From NCBI GenBank assembly GCA_919901855.1, contig CAKKQC010000032.1, positions 1 to 64,000 on the forward strand: a DNA stretch of 64,000 bases, given 5' to 3'. Both the position numbers and the translations under genes were made by a program. This document shows, one piece after another, positions 8,105 to 16,422 of this stretch (its first letter is position 1; every line of letters begins with the position of its first letter). This DNA is from a bacterium (lineage in GTDB: Bacteria > Oederibacteriota > CAKKQC01). Under the pieces are notes generated by a model that made no database searches, was not told the origin of the DNA, and was given only the letters and a program-made list of their open reading frames with translations.

Positions 8105-8727
8105 GCTGGGGTTTCCTCCCGTTCCAGAATGTGAACCCGGCGTCCGTCGATCTTGAGCCTTCCGGCGCAGAAGAGACGGACCGCTTCGGGATAAATCCGG
8201 TGTTCTTCCTCGAGAATCCTGGCGGAGAGCGATTCCTCGGTGTCCCCGTCCTCGACGGCCACCGCGGCCTGGAGGATGACCGGGCCGGTGTCGCATCCCT
8301 CGTCCACGAAGTGCACGGTCGCGCCCGTGATCCGGGCGCCGTATTCGAGCGCTTGGCGCTGGCCGTGCAGCCCCGGGAACGACGGGAGCAGGGCGGGATG
8401 GACGTTGAGCACGCGGCGGGGGAACCGCAAGAGGAACCCCGCCGTCAGGAGGCGCATGTAGCCCGCGAGGCAGACGAGGTCCACCCGCCGCGCCGCCAGG
8501 GCGTCCGCCACGGCGCTCTCGTGCGCCTCGCGGGAGGGAAACGTCCTGGGGAGGATCGCGAGGGCCTCGACGCCGAACTCGCGGGCCGTCGCGAGGGCCC
8601 CGGCGTCGGCCCGGTCCGAGACCAGGACCGCGAAGGTGCCGCTGCCCAGCACGCCGTGGCGCCCGGCCTCGCACAAGGCGCGGAAGTTAGACCCCCGGCC
8701 CGAGGCGAGCACGCCGATGCGGGTCAC
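8101..8727 (-). CDS. purN: phosphoribosylglycinamide formyltransferase PurN
   Basis: A 208-residue folate-dependent GAR transformylase, third step of purine synthesis. The start MTRIGVLASGRGSNFRAL holds the phosphate-binding loop. LAGYMRLLTAGFL and NVHPALLPSFPGLHG hold the catalytic Asn and His. VHFVDEGCDTGPVI holds the catalytic Asp. Length is standard. It overlaps both neighbours by 4 bp, between the O-antigen-ligase-like gene and purH. A purine gene is therefore translationally coupled to an envelope-glycan gene. Confidence 0.95.
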   Translation of the reverse strand: MTRIGVLASGRGSNFRALCEAGRHGVLGSGTFAVLVSDRADAGALATAREFGVEALAILPRTFPSREAHESAVADALAARRVDLVCLAGYMRLLTAGFLLRFPRRVLNVHPALLPSFPGLHGQRQALEYGARITGATVHFVDEGCDTGPVILQAAVAVEDGDTEESLSARILEEEHRIYPEAVRLFCAGRLKIDGRRVHILEREETPA

Positions 8728-10667
8728 CGGGTCTTGGCCAGGATCACGCGGGCGGCGCCGTGGCCGGGGTTCCGGCGCAGGACGGCCTCGGCGTGGGCGC
8801 GGGCGAGCCGGCGATCACCCAGCTTGTACGCGGCGACGGCGGCGTTGTAGTGGAGCTCCTCGGAGTCCGGATGGGCCGCCAGCCCCCGGTCGTAGACGGC
8901 GAGGGCCTCGCGGAGGCGGCCGCGGACGACGAGAAAGTTGCCCAGGAACTGGAATCCGGACGGGTTTTCCGGCTCCACGCGGATGGCGGTCTCGAAGTCC
9001 CGTTCGGCGTCATTCCAGCGGCGTTCCTCCATGGCCAGTCGGCCCCGGTCGAGATAGAACACGGACGCGAGCGGGTCCAGCGAGATCTGCCGCGCCAGCG
9101 CGGCTTCCGCTTCGCGCCGCAAACCGAGCCTATTATACAGAAGCCATTCCTTGTAGCCGACGAGGACGTAGTCGGGAGCTTCGCTCTTGACCGAGTCGAG
9201 GAGCCGCTTCGCCTCGGGGAGATCCTCGGCGCGCCCGCGGTCGAGGAGCGCGGATGCCCCGAAGTACCGGGCCATGACATTCGCCGGGCTGAGCTCGATC
9301 GCCCGCGCGTATGCGGGAACCGCGACGTCCCACCGGCCCGCGGTCGAGGCCGCCATCGCGCGCGCGAGCGCGGCGTCGGAAGCGTAGAAGCGGACCCAGA
9401 GCAGGGTCAGGACCACGGCCGCGAACACGGAGCCCCACCGGACGGCGAAAGGATCCGGCCGGGGAGCGGACCGGCGCGAGCCGAACATGGCTCCCAGGAT
9501 GCAGGCCGCCAGCGCCGCGGTCGAGCCGTAGTGGATGTCCACGCCGAAGCTGTTGGTCACGAGGAGGCCGGCGAGACAGCCGAGCCCGGCGACGCCGAGC
9601 CAGCGCTCGTCCGGATCGGGGTCGGAGAGGCGGCGCAAGGCGGCAACCGCGGCGGCCCCGAGGAGCCAGAGCCAGAGGAGGAGTCCCGCGAGTCCGAGCT
9701 CGGCCAGGATCTCGAGGGTCAGATTCTCGGGGTGGTCGGTCATGTAGGAATGCTGGCCGAACATGCGGATGATCTCGGGGAGCCGGTAGCGCGGGTACAC
9801 GACCTGGTAGCGCCCGATCCCGCGTCCGAGGAGGGGCGTGGCGCGGGCCATCTTCGCGGTCTGGGTCCAGGTCAGGAGCCGGAACCGGACGGACTCGTTG
9901 CGCGCGAGATCACCGGGCGCGAACAGCCGGCTCCGGGTCCCCGCGGGCATCGCGGCGAGCAGGAGGGCGAACCCGGCCGCGGGGACGGCCCAGCGGCGCG
10001 CTTTCGCGCCCGGCGTCGTCGCGGGCGGCAGGAGGCCGGCGCGGCGCAGGGCGACGAGGGTCGCGGCGGCGGCGGCGAGGAGGCCGAGGAGGCCGCCCTT
10101 CGAGCCCGTGAGCAGCAGGACGGCCGCGGCGAGGGCGGCGAGCACGAGCCGAAGCGGCTTCCAGCCCCAGACGAGGAACGGCAGGATTCCCACGACCCAC
10201 GCGGCGAGGAAGTTCGGGTTGCCGAGCGTCGAGCAGATCCGCCCGTGGAAATGCTCGCGGACGAGCGGGCCCCACGGCGTGGGGTCGAGGCCGGCGATCT
10301 GGAGCAGTCCGATCCCGACGGGGAGGACGGCCGAGGCCGTGACCGCGCGGCGCCAGAACACGGGGCCGGCGGGGACGGCGCTCGCGGCCGCCACGAGCCA
10401 GAGTGTCACGGCCAGCCCGGCCGCGGGCCAGGCAAACGAGGGCGACGGCGAGATCGCGGCGCTGCCGAGCGCCAGAGCTACGAGCCCATGGACAGGCCAC
10501 GCGCCCGCGAACGCCCGGCGCAGGCGACCGAACCCCAGGGTCGCGAGCAGGGCGGCGGCGGCGACGCCGATCGCCAGGGATTTCACCAGCGCCGTGTTCT
10601 CGTTCGACATGGTCCAGACCAGCGGCGTCAGGACGAGGAGCGCGGCGAGGATCGTCCGGGTCAGCAC
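8724..10667 (-). CDS. O-antigen ligase/polymerase-like membrane protein with C-terminal TPRs
   Basis: A 647-residue polytopic membrane protein with about ten hydrophobic segments in the first 420 residues, then a soluble C-terminal part. A Wzy_C-type periplasmic loop is visible: TPLLGRGIGRYQVVYPRYR, then HPENLTLEILAELGLAGLLL. The C-terminal 220 residues contain TPR-like helices such as AVPAYARAIELSPANV and REALAVYDRGLAAHPDSEEL. The family polymerises or ligates O-antigen-type glycans at the inner membrane. I use the GTG at 10667, where the hydrophobic N-terminus begins, because upstream codons of this frame lie inside the kinase-like gene. It overlaps that gene by 7 bp and purN by 4 bp. Confidence 0.82.
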   Translation of the reverse strand: MLTRTILAALLVLTPLVWTMSNENTALVKSLAIGVAAAALLATLGFGRLRRAFAGAWPVHGLVALALGSAAISPSPSFAWPAAGLAVTLWLVAAASAVPAGPVFWRRAVTASAVLPVGIGLLQIAGLDPTPWGPLVREHFHGRICSTLGNPNFLAAWVVGILPFLVWGWKPLRLVLAALAAAVLLLTGSKGGLLGLLAAAAATLVALRRAGLLPPATTPGAKARRWAVPAAGFALLLAAMPAGTRSRLFAPGDLARNESVRFRLLTWTQTAKMARATPLLGRGIGRYQVVYPRYRLPEIIRMFGQHSYMTDHPENLTLEILAELGLAGLLLWLWLLGAAAVAALRRLSDPDPDERWLGVAGLGCLAGLLVTNSFGVDIHYGSTAALAACILGAMFGSRRSAPRPDPFAVRWGSVFAAVVLTLLWVRFYASDAALARAMAASTAGRWDVAVPAYARAIELSPANVMARYFGASALLDRGRAEDLPEAKRLLDSVKSEAPDYVLVGYKEWLLYNRLGLRREAEAALARQISLDPLASVFYLDRGRLAMEERRWNDAERDFETAIRVEPENPSGFQFLGNFLVVRGRLREALAVYDRGLAAHPDSEELHYNAAVAAYKLGDRRLARAHAEAVLRRNPGHGAARVILAKTR

Positions 10668-11188
10668 GGGGGTATTGTAGGCGTCGAGAGGCTTCGGAGG
10701 TACCCGCGTACCTCCTTCGGGTTCCGGAGGGTGACGATCGTCTTGCCGCCTCCCAGCCGGGCCAGCCGGTCGAGGATTGCGAGCCGGCCCCTCGCGGGGA
10801 ATCCCCAGATCCACTTCGGCATGTCGGGGTCGAACCGCTCGACGCACCCCGGCCCCATGTCCGGCCGGGTCCGGCCCCACCAGCGGGCTACCCGCTTGAG
10901 CCAGTTCCAGAGGCATCGCCAGCGGGAGAAGTCCAGGAAGACGACGGTATCGGCAGCCGCGATGCGCAGATCCATCGTGCCGCCGTAGTTGCCGTCGAGA
11001 ATCCACCGGTCCCGCTTGACGAGATCCTCGACTATCGCCCGCCATTCGTCCGGAGGAGTCGGGACCCAGCCGGGCTTCCAGTTGAGGGCGTCAAGGCAGT
11101 AGACGGGCAGGCCGGTGCGGTCGCCCAGTTGCCGGGCGAGCGTGGACTTCCCCGCGCCGCCCGAACCGATGACGGCGACCCGGTTCAC
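10661..11188 (-). CDS. P-loop NTPase, adenylate-kinase/DNA-topology-modulation (FlaR-like) family
   Basis: A 175-residue P-loop kinase-like protein. The Walker A GSGGAGKSTLARQL is at residues 8-21, followed by LDALNWKPGWVPTPPDEW, DRWILDGNYGG and TVVFLDFSRWRCLWN. This series is typical of the small bacterial proteins annotated as topology modulation or adenylate kinase-like. C-terminal KTIVTLRNPKEVRGYLRSL is also typical. Start is GTG at 11188, overlapping the upstream stop in a GTGA. Its substrate is not established, and nothing in the neighbourhood fixes one. Confidence 0.8.
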   Translation of the reverse strand: MNRVAVIGSGGAGKSTLARQLGDRTGLPVYCLDALNWKPGWVPTPPDEWRAIVEDLVKRDRWILDGNYGGTMDLRIAAADTVVFLDFSRWRCLWNWLKRVARWWGRTRPDMGPGCVERFDPDMPKWIWGFPARGRLAILDRLARLGGGKTIVTLRNPKEVRGYLRSLSTPTIPPC

Positions 11189-12069
11189 TCGAGGGAGAGG
11201 GTGCTGAGCCGGCCGGCGTCGTCCAGGAGCCGGTGCCGGGCGTCCCGCGTCCGGCGGCCCGCGGCGTTGGCGCCGCCGAAGACGTTCGCGGGGTAGAAGA
11301 TCGCGAGGCCGGCGGCGCCCGCGGCCTGAAGCGCGGAGTTGTCCCGGTGGACCCCGGCCGCCAGCAGGGCGGCGCTCCCGCCCGTGAGAAGGAGAGCCGA
11401 GAGCCCGTCCCAGACGTAGCCGGACACGATCTGGCCCAGCCCGGGGACGACGGCCGAAAGTCCCGCGGTCACCCACGGACTGGGATGGGGCAGCCGGGCT
11501 CCGCGGTCGGCCAGCCCGGCGAGCGCCCCGGCGGAACCGGCGAGTCCGCTGGCCGGCGGGACCGCCCCGAACGCCGCCCGCGCGTCCGGCCACCGGCCGA
11601 GCTGGAGGTCGCTGAGCCCCTCGATATAGGCGGCGCGATCCGATATTGCGCTGCTTCCGGCGCGGGCCCGGCCGGCGAGAATGCGGGCATCGTCCCAGTC
11701 TCCGGCCCGGTAGCTCGCCGCCGCGGCGAGGTACCGGCTCCGGCCGGCGAGTTCCGGGGCCGAGACCTCGCCCAGCTCGAGCAGGCGGCGGCGGGCCTCG
11801 GTCCACTGCCCGGCGCGGTACGCGGCGAGCGCGGCCCGGAAGGTCAGCTCGCCGGCGTCGGGGGCCGCCGGGTCGTACGAGGCGGCGCGCAGGTACTCGG
11901 TCGCGGCGCGGAACCAGTCGCCCCGGGCGAATAGCTCGTCCGCGAATCGCCTCACCGCCGCCGGGCCGGCCGGCATGCCCGCCGGCGACGCGGGTCGCGG
12001 GGCCTCGGCCTCCGCCGAAATCCCGGCGCCCGGCCCGGCGAGCGCGAGGGCGAGGAGGAGGGCGATCAC
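11185..12069 (-). CDS. secreted or membrane TPR-like protein with C-terminal PGLGQ membrane segment
   Basis: A 294-residue protein of unknown exact role. It has an N-terminal signal or anchor (VIALLLALALAGPGAG) and a helical repeat region rich in Ala-Arg pairs with TPR spacing, such as ADELFARGDWFRAATEYLRAA. The C-terminal part has SAVVPGLGQIVSGYVWDGL followed by two more hydrophobic helices. The P-G-x-G-Q motif occurs in small membrane domains of the TM2/DUF5683 type. Start is GTG at 12069, coupled (GTGA) to the yidD-like gene before it. The pairing of a PGLGQ protein with a YidD protein suggests a shared membrane-biogenesis role, but that is inference. Confidence 0.7.
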   Translation of the reverse strand: MIALLLALALAGPGAGISAEAEAPRPASPAGMPAGPAAVRRFADELFARGDWFRAATEYLRAASYDPAAPDAGELTFRAALAAYRAGQWTEARRRLLELGEVSAPELAGRSRYLAAAASYRAGDWDDARILAGRARAGSSAISDRAAYIEGLSDLQLGRWPDARAAFGAVPPASGLAGSAGALAGLADRGARLPHPSPWVTAGLSAVVPGLGQIVSGYVWDGLSALLLTGGSAALLAAGVHRDNSALQAAGAAGLAIFYPANVFGGANAAGRRTRDARHRLLDDAGRLSTLSLE

Positions 12070-12506
12070 AGTCCGAGCCCCGCGAGCACGGGGAGCAGGG
12101 GCGCAACGCCTTCGGGCGGATCGATCAGGGCGCCCGACCGGCTCACCGGGTAGCCGCCCAGGACCGCGAAGCCGTGGCAACGCGAGATCCGGTCGGCGCC
12201 CATCCAGACGCCGTTGAGGAGTCCGTGGGACACGACGCACCGGAGCGTGTAGGCCGAGCACGACGGCTCGAACTGGCAGGCGCCCGGAAGCAGGCCGCTG
12301 AGCGTGTGCTGGTAGACGCGGATGGCGACGGTTCCGACGATCCGGGCGGCGCTCGTCTCGCCGTGGAGACCGATCGGGGTGGATGGGACTGCGGCCGCCG
12401 GTTGCCACGGATCCCACGCTGGGGAAGCTGCGGCCGCGGCGGTTCCGGCGCAGACGAAGGCCCACAGTTGGACGGAACCCGCCGTCGCGACGGCACGCAC
12501 GGTCAT
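12066..12506 (-). CDS. yidD: YidD (membrane insertion efficiency factor) domain protein, extended
   Basis: A 146-residue protein whose residues 58-125 carry the YidD domain: AIRVYQHTLSGLLPGACQFE, PSCSAYTLRCVVSHG and the ending RISRCHGF. The three conserved Cys are present. YidD is thought to assist YidC/Sec insertion of membrane proteins. Normal YidD is 70-90 residues. Here about 55 residues precede it, starting with a signal-like hydrophobic stretch (QLWAFVCAGTAAAAA), and about 20 follow. The protein may therefore be exported or anchored, unlike classic YidD. It is not next to yidC, rnpA or rpmH. It overlaps both neighbours by 4 bp. Confidence 0.82.
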   Translation of the reverse strand: MTVRAVATAGSVQLWAFVCAGTAAAAASPAWDPWQPAAAVPSTPIGLHGETSAARIVGTVAIRVYQHTLSGLLPGACQFEPSCSAYTLRCVVSHGLLNGVWMGADRISRCHGFAVLGGYPVSRSGALIDPPEGVAPLLPVLAGLGL

Positions 12507-14095
12507 CGGCGGGGCTCCAGCCGGAGCAGCACGAGCCCGGGCTCGAGGTCGGCGGCGGGGCGCAGCCGGAACGGGGCGAAGAGGGCGCGGCGCAGGTCCG
12601 GCGTCACGCCGAGCGCCTCCGCGAAGTGCTCGTCCAGCGACGGCGCCAGCGCCTCCGAGAGCACGTAGACGGGCCGCTCGCGGCTGGCGAGCACGAGGTA
12701 AGTGCGCAGGCGGACCACCGCCGCAGCGGGCGGGACCGTGCGGTCGGAAAACCGCCAGTCGAGGACCATGAGATAGCGGCGGGCGACGTAGCTGACATAG
12801 GCCTTGAGCGCATTGTACTCGCCGACCCCCGAGATGATTACAAGGCTGTCGGGCGTCGTGGCCGTCATCAGCCGGTCCGCGATCGGGAGGAACCGGTTGC
12901 ACGAGGGGCTGATCTCGCGCCGGGCGGGCCCGGCCGCGACGGCGAGCGCGACGGCGCCCGCGACGCTCCAGGCGAGCATGGCCGCCCGGCGCGGGCCCTG
13001 GCGACCCGGAAGGCCGGTCAACCCGAGCTCGAACAGCAGGATCCAGCCCGGGAGCACGGAGGTCCAGTAGCGCGTGTGGCCGACCGACCACCAGGTGAAG
13101 AAGACGGCGTGGGCGGCGAGCGCGATCCCGAGCCCCTGGAGAAACGCGCGCCGCGCCGGCGGGAGCGCCGCCCAGCGGGCGTGCAGGCCGCGGAGGGCGA
13201 CAGCCCCGAGGACGGCGATAGCGAGGCCGGCGACGACGAGGCGTCCCGGCCGTCCGTCCGCCGCCGGTCCTACGAAGGCCTCGCAGAGCGCGCGGGCCGA
13301 GATCGGGAAGCTCTCGAGCGCCCACCGGCTGTAGTGCTGGGCGTACCCCGTGAGGGGGTCCACGCCGACGTATCCGTGCAGCCAGGCGAGCATCTCCGCG
13401 GGATGGCGCATCCCGAGACCCCAGACGCCCGCCGCGAGGTAGCCGCCGGCGACCCCCGCGCCGGCCGCACCCAGGCAGAGGATCGCCCCGCGCAGGCGGG
13501 CCCTCGCCTCGCCTGTGCGCAGCAGGACCCAGACCGCCGCGGGGACGAAGACGGCCGCCGACTGGTGGACGAGGAATCCGGCGGCGAGCAGGAGGCCGAG
13601 GGCCGCAGCGGCCCCCGGCCTGGGCCGGTCAGCGTACGCGGCGAGCCGTTCCATGATGAGAATCTGCAGGAGGGTCGAGGGCATCGTCGTGTCGCCCTGC
13701 GAGGCGAAGTGCCAGAAGATGTAGCAGACGCCGAGCAGGACCGTGCCCGCGAGTCCGAGGGGGGCCGGGATGCCCGTCCGCCGGGCGAGCCGCGAGAAGA
13801 GGGCGAGCGTGGCCACGGCGCAGACGACCGAGAGCATCTGCTGGACGAACCACGCCCGCACGACGAGGCCGGCGGCCAGAGTGGCGCGGTACGCGACCCA
13901 CGCGATCGGGCAATAGAACAGGTGGTGCGGGTGGAAGAGCATCCCGAAGCCGTGCCCCGGGCCTACCCCTTCAACGGCGCCGGCGAAGACGAGCCCGTCG
14001 AAGTACCAGTCCCAGCTCGGCCAGGCCGCGTACAGGAGCGCGAACGCGGCCAGGAGCGCGGTCAGCCAGATGGGGCGAACGCCGGAGCGGTTCAC
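12503..14095 (-). CDS. polytopic membrane protein, glycosyltransferase-C-like (paralog 1)
   Basis: A 530-residue integral membrane protein with about ten hydrophobic helices and a soluble C-terminal tail. Shared with the next gene are YFDGLVFAGAVEGVG, MLFHPHHLFYCPIAWVAYRA, a luminal-type SQGDTTMPSTLLQ, the HTRYWTSVLPGWILL segment and the CNRFLPIADRLM tail. The overall plan (acidic residue in the first loop, many helices, extracytoplasmic C-terminus) resembles GT-C glycosyltransferases such as ArnT/PMT relatives. I cannot confirm catalysis. Start is GTG at 14095, forming a GTGA overlap with its paralog. Confidence 0.65.
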   Translation of the reverse strand: MNRSGVRPIWLTALLAAFALLYAAWPSWDWYFDGLVFAGAVEGVGPGHGFGMLFHPHHLFYCPIAWVAYRATLAAGLVVRAWFVQQMLSVVCAVATLALFSRLARRTGIPAPLGLAGTVLLGVCYIFWHFASQGDTTMPSTLLQILIMERLAAYADRPRPGAAAALGLLLAAGFLVHQSAAVFVPAAVWVLLRTGEARARLRGAILCLGAAGAGVAGGYLAAGVWGLGMRHPAEMLAWLHGYVGVDPLTGYAQHYSRWALESFPISARALCEAFVGPAADGRPGRLVVAGLAIAVLGAVALRGLHARWAALPPARRAFLQGLGIALAAHAVFFTWWSVGHTRYWTSVLPGWILLFELGLTGLPGRQGPRRAAMLAWSVAGAVALAVAAGPARREISPSCNRFLPIADRLMTATTPDSLVIISGVGEYNALKAYVSYVARRYLMVLDWRFSDRTVPPAAAVVRLRTYLVLASRERPVYVLSEALAPSLDEHFAEALGVTPDLRRALFAPFRLRPAADLEPGLVLLRLEPRR

Positions 14096-15717
14096 GGGCG
14101 CCACAGCCGGAGATCCGGCGCGGGACTCGCAATGAGCCTCGGATGCCGCGCGGCGAGCCACGCGCGCAATGCAGCGCCCGCGATACCGTGCCGGGCCCGG
14201 TAGTGGGCGTCGAGGCCGGGGTCGGCGGCCTCCGAGAGCCAGTAGAGCGTGCCCGGGCCCGCCAGGTCCCGGAGGCGTCCCCGGAGCGCGGCGAGAGCCC
14301 GGTCAGGCGGCACGCGCTTGTCCGCGAACTGCCAGTCGAGGATGAGCATGCGCCGGCGGGCGACGTAGGGGAGGTACGCTTTGAGCGCGTTCCAGTCGCC
14401 GATCCCCGAGATCACGATCGTGGCGCCGGCCGGGGTTGCGGCCGCGATCGCGTCGGCCACGGGCAGGAACCGGTTGCAGGCGGGACTCGTCTCGTGCCGG
14501 AATGGTCCGAGCCCGACGACGAGCACCAGGCTGCTGGCCACGATCCAGGAGATCGTGGCCGCAGCCTTCGGAGTTTCGGCGGACGCCGAAACTCCGCGGC
14601 CCGCGGCCGGGCGACGTCGCCCGGCCTTCGTCGCTCCCGCGCCGAGCGCCGCGAGAAGGACCCAGCCGGGCAGCGCGAGCACCCAGAACCGCGTATGCCC
14701 GGGCTTCCACCAGGTGAAGAAGGCCGCGTGGGCGCCGAGCCAGACGAGCAGGACTTCCACGGCCGCCCTGAGGTCGCGCGGCGCGCGGCGGTCGAATCCC
14801 CGGAGGATGCCCAGGACGGCGAGCGCGAGGATCGAGACAGCCGCCGCCGCGGCGGCCGCGTGCCAGCACCACGACGCGATCCCGCCGGGTCCCGGCCAGG
14901 TGCCCGTGAACGCTTCCGTCCACGCGCGCGCGCTGGCGGCCAGGTTGGCGGGCGCCCAGCCGGCGTAGTCGACGGCGTAACCGGTCCTCGCGTCGGCGCC
15001 GAAGTACCCGGAGAGCCAGGTTAGGAACCCGCGCGGGTCGGCGATGCCGAGGACGAGGCCGGCGACGGCGAGGTACGCGGCCGCGGTCGTTCCGAAGGCC
15101 ACGCCGAGGAAGACGGCCAATGCGCGCGCGCGGCCGCCGCGATCACGGCCGCCGTGTCCGCGTCCGGCGGGAGCCCGCGTGGCCCACAGCGCCCAGCCGG
15201 CTGCGGGGAGGAAGACGACGGCGGACTCGTGAACGAGGATCGCGGCGGCCTGGAGGAGGCCGACCACGGCCGGATGGGCCCCGGGTCGCAGGGCCGCGCC
15301 GAGGAGCGCGAGCAGCAGAAACGCCTCGGGCAGGGTCGTGTCGCCCTGCGTCGCATAGCGCCACCAGCCGAAACTGGTTGCGAGGAGCAGGAGGGCGGCA
15401 AGGCGCGGGTACGGCGGCACCGCGAGCCGGACGAGGAGCCGGTGGAAGAGCCAGAGCCCGCCGACCGCGAACGCCGTCGAGAGCCATTGCATGACCAGCC
15501 AGGCGCGCACGTCGAGCCCGAGCACCCCGGTGGCCCGGTAGGCGGCGAAGGCCAGCGGGGTGTAGAGCAGGTGGTGGGGGTGGAAGAGCCATGCGGGGTT
15601 CCCGCCGGCCGCCACGCCCTCGGCGGCCATCGCGAAGGTCAGCCCGTCGAAGTACCAGTCATAAGACGGAAAGCCGAGGCACACGAGGGCGAAGGCGGCG
15701 AGGAGGGCGGGCGCCAT
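14092..15717 (-). CDS. polytopic membrane protein, glycosyltransferase-C-like (paralog 2)
   Basis: A 541-residue paralog of the gene downstream, clearly a tandem duplication. The same landmarks occur in the same order: YFDGLTFAMAAEGVA, LFHPHHLLYTPLAFAAYRA, TQGDTTLPEAFLL, HTRFWVLALPGWVLL and CNRFLPVADAIA. It has about ten hydrophobic helices and a C-terminal soluble part containing VISGIGDWNALKAYLPYVAR. The conserved HPHHLLY loop and the DTT motif are good candidates for a functional site. It follows the sigma-factor gene by 38 bp. Function is inferred only as envelope glycan or lipid glycosylation, from its neighbours. Confidence 0.65.
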   Translation of the reverse strand: MAPALLAAFALVCLGFPSYDWYFDGLTFAMAAEGVAAGGNPAWLFHPHHLLYTPLAFAAYRATGVLGLDVRAWLVMQWLSTAFAVGGLWLFHRLLVRLAVPPYPRLAALLLLATSFGWWRYATQGDTTLPEAFLLLALLGAALRPGAHPAVVGLLQAAAILVHESAVVFLPAAGWALWATRAPAGRGHGGRDRGGRARALAVFLGVAFGTTAAAYLAVAGLVLGIADPRGFLTWLSGYFGADARTGYAVDYAGWAPANLAASARAWTEAFTGTWPGPGGIASWCWHAAAAAAAVSILALAVLGILRGFDRRAPRDLRAAVEVLLVWLGAHAAFFTWWKPGHTRFWVLALPGWVLLAALGAGATKAGRRRPAAGRGVSASAETPKAAATISWIVASSLVLVVGLGPFRHETSPACNRFLPVADAIAAATPAGATIVISGIGDWNALKAYLPYVARRRMLILDWQFADKRVPPDRALAALRGRLRDLAGPGTLYWLSEAADPGLDAHYRARHGIAGAALRAWLAARHPRLIASPAPDLRLWRP

Positions 15718-15755
15718 GACTCAATCATAGCGGGGCTAAGCACCCGCCCGACGGA

Positions 15756-16343
15756 TCAGGCCGAGGCGACCTGGAGGTCCGAGAGGTTCCGGCGCAGGTG
15801 GTTCACCGCGTCGTACATCCTGCCCAGCGCGGTGTTGATCGAGCAATCCTGCGTCTTCGCGATCTCCTTGAAGGAGAGCCCCGCCTGCCGCATGAGAAAG
15901 ACGTCGCGCTGAACCGGGGCCAGCCGGTTCACGGCGGCCCGGGCGGCGGCCGCCAGCTCGCGGCGTTCGACCTGGGGCTCCGGCTCCCAGCGCGCGGGCG
16001 CGGGCAGGAGGTCCCCGAGGGTGGCGCCGTCGGGTTCGGCGGCCGAGAGCGGAGCGTCCAGGGGCACGAGCCGGCCGCTGCGCCGCCTCTCCTGGTCGAT
16101 CACGAGATTCCTGGCGATCCGCATTAGCCAGGCCCGGAGCCGGTCGCGGTGCCGGTAGGAGCGCAGGGCCTGGAGGGCCCTCAGGAAGGTCTCCTGGAGG
16201 AGGTCCTCGGCCAGGATGGGGTCCCGGGTCCTCCACCGGAGGAACCCGAGGAGCGCGGGCCCGTGCCGGTGCACGAGAATCTCGAATGCGTCCCGGTCGC
16301 CGTCCAGATGCCGGTCGATTAGTGTTCCGTCGTCTTCGTCCAT
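15756..16343 (-). CDS. ECF-type RNA polymerase sigma factor
   Basis: A 195-residue two-domain sigma factor. Region 2 is at about residues 10-90: LIDRHLDGDRDAFEILVHRH, then LAEDLLQETFLRALQAL and LRAWLMRIARNLVIDQERR. A variable linker follows. Region 4 is near 130-185: VQRDVFLMRQAGLSFKEIAK, then the DCSINTALGRMYDAV helix-turn-helix. No anti-sigma gene is adjacent. It is the first gene of the long minus-strand operon and could drive that operon itself. The divergent upstream region has dyad symmetry that could be a control site. Confidence 0.92.
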   Translation of the reverse strand: MDEDDGTLIDRHLDGDRDAFEILVHRHGPALLGFLRWRTRDPILAEDLLQETFLRALQALRSYRHRDRLRAWLMRIARNLVIDQERRRSGRLVPLDAPLSAAEPDGATLGDLLPAPARWEPEPQVERRELAAAARAAVNRLAPVQRDVFLMRQAGLSFKEIAKTQDCSINTALGRMYDAVNHLRRNLSDLQVASA

Positions 16344-16388
16344 GCACCCACTCTAGAAAGCCCACCCCCTCAATGGGTATTGCAGGGG

Positions 16389-16411
16389 TGTAAGGGTTAC
16401 ATTGTGGTAAC
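16389..16411. promoter_or_regulatory. overlapping inverted repeats in the sigma/JAMM divergent region
   Basis: TGTAA-GGG-TTACA (16389-16401) overlaps GTTAC-ATTGTG-GTAAC (16396-16411). The 79-bp divergent gap thus holds three alternating GTAA/TTAC half-sites at short spacing. This looks like an operator for a dimeric regulator controlling one or both directions. No -10/-35 pair is convincing on either strand. Confidence 0.45.
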
Positions 16412-16422
16412 GTGATGGCGGC

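Noticed and set aside
8105-8674. Upstream extension of purH
   Set aside because: It lies within purN in another frame. The family start and the ATGA overlap place the start at 8104.
11046-12465. Upstream extensions of the O-antigen-ligase-like and TPR/PGLGQ genes
   Set aside because: The frames stay open by GC bias, but the extra parts lie inside neighbouring genes. The GTG starts with 4-7 bp overlaps fit the signal peptides and domains better.
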